DNA of 8,693 bases from an uncultured Oscillospiraceae bacterium (GTDB taxonomy: Bacteria > Bacillota_A > Clostridia > Oscillospirales > Oscillospiraceae): contig CAKTGD010000066.1 of NCBI GenBank assembly GCA_934561335.1, forward strand, positions 1-8,693, in the 5' to 3' direction. Positions 1 through 6,109 of this stretch are shown one piece after another. Under the pieces are notes generated by a model, which was not told where the DNA came from, ran no database searches, and worked only from the letters and a program-made list of their open reading frames with translations. Positions within the stretch are counted from its first letter, which is position 1. The number at the start of each line of letters is the position of its first letter. A program made the translations under genes and the position numbers.

Positions 1-249
1 ACCAAGGATGAAGGCGGCCGTCACACCCCCTTCTTCAACAACTATCGTCCCCAGTTCTACTTCCGTACCACCGACGTGACCGGCATCATCACCCTGCCCG
101 AGGGCACTGAGATGTGCATGCCCGGCGATAACGTCGACATGAAGGTCGAGCTGATCACCCCCATCGCTATCGAGAAGGGTCTGCGTTTCGCTATCCGTGA
201 GGGCGGCCGTACCGTCGGTTCCGGCGTCGTCATCGAGATCGAGCAGTAA
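1..249 (+). CDS. tuf: Elongation factor Tu, C-terminal fragment (5' end outside window)
   Basis: EF-Tu is the GTPase that brings aminoacyl-tRNA to the ribosome in the cytoplasm. Frame 1 is open from the first base to a TAA at 247-249 and gives 82 residues that match the C-terminal beta-barrel (domain 3) of bacterial EF-Tu: a [20 protein letters not shown] segment, then TLPEG, MPGDNV, and the family ending [13 protein letters not shown]. The GTPase domain and domain 2 lie upstream of the window. The fragment ends as a normal EF-Tu does, with no truncation at the 3' end. A strong hairpin terminator follows 17 bases after the stop, so tuf is the last gene of its transcription unit. Recognition is certain from the conserved domain 3 sequence. 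Confidence 0.98.
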   Translation, partial: TKDEGGRHTPFFNNYRPQFYFRTTDVTGIITLPEGTEMCMPGDNVDMKVELITPIAIEKGLRFAIREGGRTVGSGVVIEIEQ

Positions 250-266
250 TCGGATTTTACCTTGAT

Positions 267-299
267 AAAAAAGAAAGGCCGCTACGGCCTTTCTTTTTT
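267..299. terminator. Bidirectional intrinsic terminator between tuf and the convergent gene
   Basis: The arms 271-281 (AAGAAAGGCCG) and 285-295 (CGGCCTTTCTT) are perfect reverse complements around a 3-base loop. Flanking A residues (267-270) pair with T residues (296-299). Read on the plus strand the hairpin ends in a T-run; read on the minus strand it ends in the complement of the A-run, so it can serve both converging genes. The TAA stop of the minus-strand gene (301-299) overlaps its edge. Confidence 0.9.
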
Positions 300-775
300 T
301 ATGCGGCTGATGCTGTCGGGAAAGCCAGATCGGACTGGAAGCCGCCCTCACCCGTAACGATAATGTCTCCGCCGATAATCTGCTCTCCCCACAGGTATAC
401 ATTGGCCTGTACGCCCTGCGGCTTTCCCGGATAGTTGGTCACGGTGTAGGTGTAGCGCTTCACCGCTTGCCCGGCAAAGTCTGAAAAGGGCAGGTGCTGT
501 CCGGCCTGTAATTTGGCATAGGCCGCCCAGTCATCCTCCATAACGGCGGGCAGCTGAAGATCCAGCGTTTCAATGGGATCAGCCTGCACCTGCCAGCCTA
601 AGCCCTCCAGATAGGCGATCCGCTCCTCATTGGAGGCGGCGATAATGACCGACGCCTCCTTTTCGCCGCCAAAGCAGCCTGCCAGCACCAGCGCCGTACC
701 GATCACCAGCCCCAACGCCAGCGATACCAGCGCCATGCGCCGCCGCGTTATGTGAATCACACGCATTGCATCCAT
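299..775 (-). CDS. Predicted lipoprotein with DUF4830-like domain
   Basis: The function is unknown. With the ATG at 775 the protein has 158 residues: a basic start (RRR at 11-13), a hydrophobic stretch (about 14-32), then LVLAGC with the lipobox cysteine at residue 34. This suggests a lipoprotein on the outer face of the membrane, although a single transmembrane anchor is also possible. Residues 48-150 resemble the Firmicutes DUF4830 family from memory: an EERIAYLEGLGW start, an AVMEDDWAAYAKLQ centre, KRYTYTVTNYP, and the IIGGDI/GGFQSDL end. I chose ATG 775 because AAAGGAG lies just upstream (785-779 on the minus strand), but the gap is only 3 bases. ATG 766 and an upstream TTG at 829 are alternatives. 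The start sits inside a perfect inverted repeat (770-795) that may control translation. The gene converges on tuf and diverges from the rsuA-type gene. I found no convincing promoter on this strand. Confidence 0.8.
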   Translation of the reverse strand: MDAMRVIHITRRRMALVSLALGLVIGTALVLAGCFGGEKEASVIIAASNEERIAYLEGLGWQVQADPIETLDLQLPAVMEDDWAAYAKLQAGQHLPFSDFAGQAVKRYTYTVTNYPGKPQGVQANVYLWGEQIIGGDIIVTGEGGFQSDLAFPTASAA

Positions 776-795
776 CAACTCCTTTGTTGATGGAT
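770..795 (-). promoter_or_regulatory. Inverted repeat enclosing RBS and start codon of the DUF4830-like gene
   Basis: Bases 770-779 (ATCCATCAAC) and 786-795 (GTTGATGGAT) are perfect reverse complements, separated by TCCTTT. In the minus-strand transcript the loop reads AAAGGA, the core of the Shine-Dalgarno, and the ATG start (775-773) lies in the 3' arm. The mRNA can therefore fold so that the start codon is paired while the ribosome binding site is displayed in a 6-base loop. It could instead, or also, be a DNA operator, since it lies next to the rsuA promoter. The structure is seen directly; its role is inferred. Confidence 0.6.
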
Positions 796-796
796 A

Positions 797-825
797 TTCC
801 CAAACGGGTAAAAGTATGCTATCAT
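797..825 (+). promoter_or_regulatory. Candidate sigma-A-type promoter of the rsuA-type gene
   Basis: TTCCCA (797-802, 4 of 6 consensus bases) and TATCAT (820-825, 5 of 6) are separated by exactly 17 bases. Transcription would begin near 832 and give a leader of about 45 bases before the ATG at 877. The promoter abuts the inverted repeat at 770-795 of the divergent gene. The -35 box is weak, so this is a moderate call. Confidence 0.5.
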
Positions 826-876
826 GCAATATATCAACTGCGCCGCCGCTGCGGGGCCTGACAGGGAGGAACGACC

Positions 877-1590
877 ATGGAGCGTCTGGATAAGATCATT
901 GCCAACCGGGGGCTTGCCACCCGCCGCGAGGCCAAGGAGCTGGTGCGGCAGGGCCGCGTGCTGGTCAACGGCGTGCCCGCCGTGTCGGCGGAGCAGAAGC
1001 TCTCTCCCGAAACCGATCTTATTACCGTGGACGGCACTGCCGTTACCGGCGAGCGCCACTGCTATCTGCTGCTGCATAAGCCTGCGGGCGTCCTCTCCGC
1101 CACCGAGGATCGCCGCCAGCCCACGGTGCTGGATCTGCTGGCACCGGAGCAGCGCCGCCGCGGCCTTTCCCCTGTGGGGCGGCTGGATAAGGATACCGAG
1201 GGCCTGCTGCTGCTGACCGATGACGGTGAGCTGACCCACCGGCTCCTCAGCCCCCGCTACCATGTGGATAAGGTCTACTACGCCCGCGTAGACGGTACGC
1301 CTGACGATGCCGATGCCGCAGCCTTTGCCGCCGGCCTGCGGCTGGAGGACGGCCTGCAATGCCTGCCCGCCGTGCTGGAGCCGCTGGGGCCGGGAGAATG
1401 CCTTGTCACCCTGCGGGAGGGCAAGTTCCATCAGGTGAAGCGGATGCTGGCGGCCCGCGGCAAGCCGGTACAGTATCTGAAGCGGCTGTCCATGGGGCCG
1501 CTGCGTCTGGAACCGGAGCTGAAGCTGGGCAGTGCCCGAGCCCTGACAGCGGCGGAACTATCCGCGCTGCGCCAGATCTGCGGACTGTGA
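877..1590 (+). CDS. rsuA: 16S rRNA pseudouridine synthase, RsuA/RluB family (RsuA-like)
   Basis: The protein of 237 residues is predicted to turn a uridine of rRNA into pseudouridine, most likely U516 (E. coli numbering) of 16S rRNA, during small-subunit assembly. Residues 1-60 form an S4 RNA-binding domain (MERLDKIIANRGLATRREA and the GRVLVNG turn). The catalytic domain follows, with HKPAGVLS near 67-74, GRLDKDTEGLLLLTDDGEL from 101 with the presumed catalytic Asp104, and EGKFHQVKRML. The last motif resembles RsuA (EGRYHQVKRM) rather than RluB/RluE (EGRNREVRR), so I favour RsuA; RluB is the alternative. The length fits the family. AGGGAGGA (863-870) lies 6 bases before the ATG. There is no clear terminator after the stop, so some readthrough into the next gene is possible. 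Confidence 0.93.
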   Translation: MERLDKIIANRGLATRREAKELVRQGRVLVNGVPAVSAEQKLSPETDLITVDGTAVTGERHCYLLLHKPAGVLSATEDRRQPTVLDLLAPEQRRRGLSPVGRLDKDTEGLLLLTDDGELTHRLLSPRYHVDKVYYARVDGTPDDADAAAFAAGLRLEDGLQCLPAVLEPLGPGECLVTLREGKFHQVKRMLAARGKPVQYLKRLSMGPLRLEPELKLGSARALTAAELSALRQICGL

Positions 1591-1621
1591 TTATATTGAC
1601 AAAGCGTGAAAACATTTTGGC

Positions 1622-1638
1622 TCTTTTTGTGAAAAAGA
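1622..1638. promoter_or_regulatory. Short inverted repeat upstream of the regulator promoter
   Basis: TCTTTTT-GTG-AAAAAGA is a perfect 7-bp inverted repeat with a 3-base centre, 11 bases upstream of the -35 box at 1650. It could be an operator, for example for autoregulation by the regulator encoded downstream, or simply part of the AT-rich region that helps RNA polymerase bind. AT-only arms arise easily by chance, so the call is weak. Confidence 0.25.
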
Positions 1639-1649
1639 TAAAAAAACGC

Positions 1650-1678
1650 TTGCAAAATCGTTATTATGACGATATAAT
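1650..1678 (+). promoter_or_regulatory. Promoter of the CdaR/PucR-type regulator gene
   Basis: TTGCAA (1650-1655) and TATAAT (1673-1678) are separated by exactly 17 bases. A-rich DNA at 1632-1646 precedes it and could act like an UP element. Transcription would start near 1685, leaving a leader of about 60 bases before the ATG at 1746. Confidence 0.8.
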
Positions 1679-1745
1679 ATGAGCGACCCCGTGGCAGTTT
1701 GCACAAAACACCCGGCGGCGTTTTGAGAGAGCAGGAGGGCGTACC

Positions 1746-2840
1746 ATGTCCGGTAGAATTTTTCAGAATGTAGTACTGCAATTCAAGGAGACCACTGACC
1801 GCACCATCGGCGTCATTGATGCTGAGGGTACCGTTATCGCTTGCAGCGAGCTGACGGGCATCGGCAAGAAGTGGAGCAAGTATGTGGAGACCATCCAGCA
1901 CTCCGACGGTGAGTGCGTGGCGCTGGAGGGTAAGATTTTCAAGGCGCTGCCCGGTTGGGGCGGGCATTTTGACTATGCGGTGTTCGCCAGCGGCGATGAC
2001 GGCATCGCCCGTACCGTTTGCTCCATGGCGGCGGTGGGGCTGAATTCTGCCAAGAGCTATTATGAAGAGAAGCACGACAAGGGCTCCTTCATGAAGAACA
2101 TCATTTCCGACAATATTCTCATCAGCGATATCTACATGCGTGCCAAGGAGCTGCATGTGGCGGCCGAGGTGAACCGCGGCGTATTTGTGATCCGCCCGGT
2201 GGATGACCGGCTGGAATCCGCGCCGCTGGATCTGGTGCAGAACCTGTTCCCGGATCGGCAGAACGATTTCGTACTTAGCGTGGGCGAGCAGGACGTGGTG
2301 CTGATCCATCAGATGGACAAGAACGCCGTGGCGTCTGACCTGGAAAAGGTGGCCCAGCGGATCGAAGAGGCCCTGCGCATTGACGGCGAGAGCTGCGTGT
2401 TTGTGGGCATCGGCACCATGGCGCAGCACCTGCGGGAGCTGGCCAAGTCCTATAAAGAGGCGCAGATCGCCATCGAGGTGGGCAAGGTGTTCGATACCGA
2501 GCGCTATGTCATCAACTACGAGAATCTGGGCATCGGCCGCCTGATCTACCAGCTGCCCACCACCTTGTGCGAGATGTTTTTGCAGGAGGTATTCAAGAAG
2601 AACCCCATTGATGCGCTGGATCAGGAAACGCTGTTCACCATCTATAAGTTCTTCGAGAATAATCTGAACGTATCCGAAACCGCCCGCAAGCTGTTCGTCC
2701 ACCGCAACACGCTGGTCTACCGGCTGGAGAAGATCAAAAAGCTCACCGGTCTTGACCTGCGGGAGTTTGACGATGCCATCACCTTCAAGGTAGCGCTGAT
2801 GGTCAAGAAATATCTGACCAGCCGCGGTATCGAGGCGTAA
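1746..2840 (+). CDS. CdaR/PucR-family transcriptional regulator
   Basis: The protein has 364 residues and is a predicted cytoplasmic DNA-binding regulator. The C-terminus (about 300-357) carries the PucR-type helix-turn-helix: LNVSETARKLFVHRNTLVYR, then LEKIKKLTGLDL and a closing helix. Residues about 145-265 resemble the GGDEF-like middle domain of the CdaR family (GVFVIRPVDD, QDVVLIHQ, VFVGIG, then SYKEAQIAIEVG). Residues 1-110 form a separate sensory region with IGVIDAEGTVIACS, which recalls the sugar-diacid recognition domain of CdaR, though I cannot assign a ligand. AGGAGGG (1733-1739) lies 6 bases before the ATG. The gene has its own promoter and terminator and so forms a single-gene unit. 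Its position before ftsE does not prove that it controls that operon. The family call is firm; ligand and targets are unknown. Confidence 0.87.
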   Translation: MSGRIFQNVVLQFKETTDRTIGVIDAEGTVIACSELTGIGKKWSKYVETIQHSDGECVALEGKIFKALPGWGGHFDYAVFASGDDGIARTVCSMAAVGLNSAKSYYEEKHDKGSFMKNIISDNILISDIYMRAKELHVAAEVNRGVFVIRPVDDRLESAPLDLVQNLFPDRQNDFVLSVGEQDVVLIHQMDKNAVASDLEKVAQRIEEALRIDGESCVFVGIGTMAQHLRELAKSYKEAQIAIEVGKVFDTERYVINYENLGIGRLIYQLPTTLCEMFLQEVFKKNPIDALDQETLFTIYKFFENNLNVSETARKLFVHRNTLVYRLEKIKKLTGLDLREFDDAITFKVALMVKKYLTSRGIEA

Positions 2841-2866
2841 AGCCGCCGCCTACCCCATTCGATTTT

Positions 2867-2895
2867 ACAGCCGCCTTCGGGCGGCTGTTTTTATT
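2867..2895 (+). terminator. Intrinsic terminator with UUCG tetraloop after the regulator gene
   Basis: A 9-bp perfect stem (ACAGCCGCC at 2867-2875 with GGCGGCTGT at 2880-2888) encloses the loop TTCG closed by a C-G pair, the extra-stable cUUCGg tetraloop. A T-rich tail (TTTTTATT, ending at 2895) follows. It isolates the regulator gene from ftsE. Confidence 0.93.
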
Positions 2896-3090
2896 CAGAT
2901 GAATTATAAAAATTTGGGAACATTTTGCCGCCGCTGTCCGTCTATACCAGTAGTGCCAACTTTTGGTCGTCAGTTTTCCCCAAAAATCGTGGTTTTACTG
3001 TTGCCATTTGACGGGCGCTTGTTTATAATGTAACAAGACGCGGCACTTTGCCGCAGGATGTTGCATTTTGATAGAATATGAGGGAATGCC
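2896..3090 (+). other. Intergenic region between regulator terminator and ftsE
   Basis: These 195 bases hold no ORF that I can support. The first hundred are AT-rich with no clear element. The second half carries the ftsE promoter at 3001-3029, and then a small leader hairpin at 3040-3054 (GCGGCA-CTT-TGCCGC, 6 bp). GAGGGA (3080-3085), the ftsE ribosome binding site, lies 5 bases before the start codon. Confidence 0.6.
3001..3029 (+). promoter_or_regulatory. Promoter of the ftsE-ftsX-M23 operon
   Basis: TTGCCA (3001-3006) and TATAAT (3024-3029) are spaced by exactly 17 bases. Transcription should start near 3036, giving a leader of about 55 bases that includes the 6-bp hairpin at 3040-3054. 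Confidence 0.78.
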
Positions 3091-3780
3091 ATGATTCGAC
3101 TGAAAGATGCGGAAAAGGTTTACGAGAACGGCACAAAGGCTGTTCGCGGTATTTCGTTTCAGATAGATGACGGAGAATTTGTGTTTCTGGTGGGGCCTTC
3201 CGGAAGCGGAAAGTCCACCATTATCAAGCTGCTGACCGGCGAGATCGTCCCCACCGGCGGCCGTGTGATGGTCAACGGTTTTTCCATGAGTCGTATCAAG
3301 GAGCGTCAGCTGCCGCTGATGCGCCGTACCATCGGCGTGATTTTTCAGGATTTCCGCCTGATTGCCGGCCGCACGGTCTACGATAATCTGGCGCTGGCCA
3401 TGCGGGCGGTGGGCGCCTCCCCCAAAGAGATCCGCAGACGCATTCCCTATGTGCTGGAGCTGGTGGGTCTGAAGGGGAAGGAAAACAGCTATCCCGATGA
3501 GCTCAGCGGCGGCGAGCAGCAGCGCGTTTCCGTGGCGCGTGCGCTGGTGAATAACCCCAGCACCATCGTGGCCGACGAGCCCACCGGCAACCTTGATCCG
3601 GCTCGCTCTCTGGAGATCATGACGCTTTTAGAGCGCATCAACGCGCTGGGCACCACCGTGATCGTGGTCACCCACGAGCGGGGCCTTGTGAATCATTTTA
3701 ATAAACGTGTGATCTATCTGGACAGCGGCCGGGTGGTCGGCGATGCAATGGGTACATATGAGGGGGTGGCACAGCAATGA
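3091..3780 (+). CDS. ftsE: Cell-division ABC transporter ATP-binding protein FtsE
   Basis: FtsE is the cytoplasmic ATPase of the FtsEX complex, which signals across the membrane to peptidoglycan hydrolases rather than moving a known substrate. All ABC ATPase motifs are visible in the 229 residues: Walker A GPSGSGKST (35-43), Q-loop Gln86 (VIFQDFRL), signature LSGGEQQR (138-145), Walker B ending in Asp162-Glu163 (VADEPTGNLDP), and the switch histidine His195 (VVTHE). The VIFQDFRL and EPTGNLDP style and the length are typical of FtsE. Its last codons overlap the ftsX start by four bases (ATGA), which indicates translational coupling. It heads an operon driven from the promoter at 3001. Nothing is missing or broken. 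Confidence 0.97.
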   Translation: MIRLKDAEKVYENGTKAVRGISFQIDDGEFVFLVGPSGSGKSTIIKLLTGEIVPTGGRVMVNGFSMSRIKERQLPLMRRTIGVIFQDFRLIAGRTVYDNLALAMRAVGASPKEIRRRIPYVLELVGLKGKENSYPDELSGGEQQRVSVARALVNNPSTIVADEPTGNLDPARSLEIMTLLERINALGTTVIVVTHERGLVNHFNKRVIYLDSGRVVGDAMGTYEGVAQQ

Positions 3781-4658
3781 AAAATTTCGGCTATTTCTTC
3801 AAAGAGGGCGCCCGCAGCATGTTCTCCCATGGCTTTATGTCCTTTGCCGCCATCGGCGTCACGGTGGCCTGCCTGCTGATTATGGGAACCTTTACGCTGG
3901 TGGCCTACAATGCCAACGTAAATCTGGCCGACCTGCAAAAGGAAAACGCCATGGTGGCCTTTGTGGATGATTCCCTGACGGAGAATCAGGCCCGTGGGCT
4001 GCAAAGCAAGCTGGAAAAGGTGGACAACGTGGCCGACTGTATCTTCGTCTCCCGTCAGGAGGCCCGCGATGCCTATGTGGCCGAATACGATGAGGACGAT
4101 ATGTACAAGGATCTTCAGCCTGAGGTATTCCGTCACCGCTATGTGATCCACCTGACCAACCCTGACCGGATTGCACAGGCCAAGGAGGCGGTCAAAGATG
4201 TGGCGGGCATTGACGAGGTTCGTGCTGACGAGACCATCTCCGCCGGCTTTGTCACCATCCGCAATGTGGCCGGTGTCATCTCCGCGGCCCTCATCGCCAT
4301 TTTGCTGATGATCTCGCTGCTGATTATCTCCAACACCATCAAGCTTACCACCTTTGACCGGCGCGAGGAGATTGCCATCATGAAGATGGTGGGCGCGACC
4401 GACAGCTTTATACGCTGGCCCTTTGTGTTCGAGGGTCTGCTGCTGGGCCTGTTCGGTGCGATCATCGCCTTTGCCCTCCAGTGGCTGCTGTACAGCGCCG
4501 TGGCCAACGGCATCACCAGCTCTGATACCATGCAGCTGCTGGAGGTGGTCCCCTTCAATGGGATCTGGCAGCCGGTGGCAGGTATTTTTGCCGGTGCCGG
4601 TGTGGTAATCGGCGTGGGCGGCAGCCTGATGGCCATCCGCCGCTTCCTGAAAGTATAA
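3777..4658 (+). CDS. ftsX: Cell-division ABC transporter permease FtsX
   Basis: FtsX is the membrane partner of FtsE; its outside domain contacts and activates a murein hydrolase or an adaptor. The 293 residues show the expected four-helix layout: TM1 about 21-44, a large extracellular domain about 45-163, TM2 about 164-186, TM3 about 217-240, and TM4 about 265-285. The conserved cytoplasmic loop between TM2 and TM3 is present (NTIKLTTFDRREEIAIMKMV, then GAT). The length agrees with Gram-positive FtsX (about 300 aa) and the N-terminus is short, as in that group. The ATG overlaps the ftsE stop, and a G-rich stretch (3760-3769) serves as ribosome binding site. The M23 peptidase gene follows 34 bases downstream without a terminator and is the obvious candidate partner for the extracellular domain. 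Confidence 0.96.
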   Translation: MKNFGYFFKEGARSMFSHGFMSFAAIGVTVACLLIMGTFTLVAYNANVNLADLQKENAMVAFVDDSLTENQARGLQSKLEKVDNVADCIFVSRQEARDAYVAEYDEDDMYKDLQPEVFRHRYVIHLTNPDRIAQAKEAVKDVAGIDEVRADETISAGFVTIRNVAGVISAALIAILLMISLLIISNTIKLTTFDRREEIAIMKMVGATDSFIRWPFVFEGLLLGLFGAIIAFALQWLLYSAVANGITSSDTMQLLEVVPFNGIWQPVAGIFAGAGVVIGVGGSLMAIRRFLKV

Positions 4659-4692
4659 GCCCTTTTCCCATTCCCACAGGAGGAAAGAAACC

Positions 4693-6048
4693 ATGAAACA
4701 TACGACGATTGGCAAACAATTGCTGGCGCTGGCGTGCGCGCTGCTGCTGGCGGCGTCGCTGCTGCCGCCTGCGGTTACGGCTTACGCCGCCGCAACGGTG
4801 CCCGCCACGCCGGATACCGCGGCGGACGGCGCCAAGACCGGCGAGGCGAAAACCGATGCCGAACCCGAGACCAAAACCGATGGCGCGAAAGCGGACGCAA
4901 AGACCGACGATAAAAAGCCGGACGACACTAAAACGGAAACCAAGCCCGGCGACACCAAGCCGGAAACCAACAAGCAAACCGCAGAGGAGCTCCGCAAGGA
5001 GTATGACCGGCTCCAGCAGGAGATCAACGGCAAGCGTCAGGAGATGGATTCGCTGAAAACTGAGCTGGCGCAGATCAAGAACCAGAAGGCAACCACCCAG
5101 CAGCAGAAAAACGTGCTGGATCAGCGCAATGCCGCGCTGCAAGGGGAGATCAACCTGCTGGAAGCGCAGATCGACGTTACCAACCGCAGCATCAGCGCCA
5201 ACGAGACGCTGGAGCAGCGCCAGACGGATCTGTTTCATCGGCAGATCCGCATGGAGGAGGAACAGGGAACCGTTTCCTACTGGTCGGTGCTGTTCAAGGC
5301 CACCAGCTTTTCCGACCTTGTCAGCCGCATTGACTTTATCAATGAGATCGTCCGCTATAATAAGCAGGTGATCAACGACCTGCGCCGTACCCGTCAGGAG
5401 CTGGCGCAGGATAAGGCGGCGCTGGAGCAGCAGAACGAGGCGCTGGCCGCCTCCAAGAAGGAGCTGGAAGGCCAGATTTCCGAGAGCATGCGTATGCTGG
5501 CCGAGTATATCAAGACGGAGGAGGGCAAGCAGGCGGAGTACGATGCCATCAAGGCGGAGGAAGAAGCGCTGGACGGCCTGATTGCCGCGGCCGAGGCCAA
5601 GGCCCGTGAGCTGGGTCTGGACGAGATTGCCGGAACGGTGGGCGGCTATGCGTGGCCCTGCAGCAGTATCCGCTGGATCACCTCCATGTTCGGCGGCCGC
5701 CAGTCCCCCGGCGGCATCGGCAGCACCAACCATAAGGGTGTGGATATCGGTACCCCCATGGGTACGCCGGTGCTGGCCGCCAAGGCGGGTACCGTCACAT
5801 GGGCCAGCTGGAACGGCGGCTACGGCAACTGCGTGATCATCAACCACGGCAAGGGGAACTCCACCCTGTATGGCCACCTCAGCGGCTATAATGTCTCCGT
5901 GGGCGATCAGGTGTCGCAGGGACAGGTGATCGCCTACTCCGGCAACACCGGCAATTCCACCGGCCCTCACCTCCATTTCGGCATTATGGAGGGCGATACA
6001 TGGATCGATCCGCTCAACTATCTGACCGGCTGGCACTATAACGGCTGA
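4693..6048 (+). CDS. Exported M23 peptidase with PcsB/EnvC-like coiled coil, putative FtsEX partner
   Basis: This is a predicted peptidoglycan endopeptidase acting in the cell wall. The 451 residues show a signal peptide (1-32, KHTTIGKQ then a Leu/Ala core, likely cut after AYA), a Lys/Thr/Asp/Glu-rich low-complexity linker (about 46-96), and a long coiled coil (about 97-308). The coiled coil is interrupted near 196-220 by a SYWSVLFKATSFSDLVSRID segment like that of the PcsB/EnvC coiled-coil domain. The LytM/M23 domain covers about 318-445. Its zinc and catalytic residues are all present: His347 and Asp351 (HKGVD), His395 (YGHLS), and His426 and His428 (HLHF). Unlike E. coli EnvC, whose site is degenerate, this enzyme should be active itself. 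AGGAGGA (4678-4684) lies 8 bases before the ATG. It is the last gene of the ftsE-ftsX unit, which supports regulation by FtsEX; the direct contact is inferred. Confidence 0.92.
   Translation: MKHTTIGKQLLALACALLLAASLLPPAVTAYAAATVPATPDTAADGAKTGEAKTDAEPETKTDGAKADAKTDDKKPDDTKTETKPGDTKPETNKQTAEELRKEYDRLQQEINGKRQEMDSLKTELAQIKNQKATTQQQKNVLDQRNAALQGEINLLEAQIDVTNRSISANETLEQRQTDLFHRQIRMEEEQGTVSYWSVLFKATSFSDLVSRIDFINEIVRYNKQVINDLRRTRQELAQDKAALEQQNEALAASKKELEGQISESMRMLAEYIKTEEGKQAEYDAIKAEEEALDGLIAAAEAKARELGLDEIAGTVGGYAWPCSSIRWITSMFGGRQSPGGIGSTNHKGVDIGTPMGTPVLAAKAGTVTWASWNGGYGNCVIINHGKGNSTLYGHLSGYNVSVGDQVSQGQVIAYSGNTGNSTGPHLHFGIMEGDTWIDPLNYLTGWHYNG
4828..4980 (+). repeat. Degenerate Lys/Thr/Asp/Glu repeat region in the M23 peptidase gene
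   Basis: This stretch encodes residues 46-96 of the M23 protein, built almost only from K, T, D, E, A, P and G in units such as AKTD, ETKTD, DTKTETKPG and DTKPET. At DNA level AAAACCGATG recurs at 4849 and 4873, and CGGAAACCAA recurs further on. It is likely a flexible, wall-spanning linker between the membrane-proximal start and the coiled coil. Copy number may vary between strains. Confidence 0.6.
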
Positions 6049-6073
6049 GCCGTGCGAATCAACGGATAAAAAC

Positions 6074-6109
6074 CACCTTCGCGCCATACACTGGTGCGGA
6101 GGTGTTTTT
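6074..6109 (+). terminator. Terminator hairpin whose 3' arm contains the next gene's Shine-Dalgarno
   Basis: Bases 6074-6086 pair with 6092-6104 over 13 bp, including two G-U wobbles, around a 5-base loop. A TTTTT run (6105-6109) follows, a classic intrinsic terminator ending the ftsE-ftsX-M23 unit. The 3' arm includes GGAGGTG (6098-6104), which is the only good ribosome binding site for the ATG at 6110. The hairpin therefore also hides the start signal of the downstream gene in any readthrough RNA. Confidence 0.82.

Noticed and set aside
776..829. Extension of the DUF4830-like gene to a TTG at 829 (18 more residues)
   Set aside because: The TTG has no clear ribosome binding site, and the extension would place extra polar sequence before the signal segment. 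ATG 775 has AAAGGAG upstream, though the 3-base gap leaves some doubt.
1596..1601. TTGACA just after the rsuA-type stop codon
   Set aside because: There is no -10-like hexamer 16-18 bases downstream (GGCTCT at 1619). The promoter at 1650-1678 is much better.
1431..2702. A 423-codon minus-strand frame opposite the regulator and the end of the rsuA-type gene
   Set aside because: It spans a good promoter and two real genes on the other strand, and the product is not protein-like in family terms.
3008..3013. TTGACG as -35 box for the TATAAT at 3024
   Set aside because: The spacing is only 10 bases. TTGCCA at 3001 gives the standard 17.
3048..3077. Second ftsE promoter, TTGCCG - 18 - TAGAAT
   Set aside because: Transcription would start at about 3084, within or after the ribosome binding site, leaving almost no leader. 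It may be chance.
3714..4715. A 333-codon minus-strand frame opposite ftsX
   Set aside because: ftsX is certain on the plus strand; the antisense product is His/Gln/Gly-rich and unrecognisable.
4555..6087. A 510-codon minus-strand frame opposite the M23 peptidase gene
   Set aside because: It is the mirror of a clearly recognised gene with all catalytic residues. The Leu/Gly/Arg-rich composition is typical of shadow frames.
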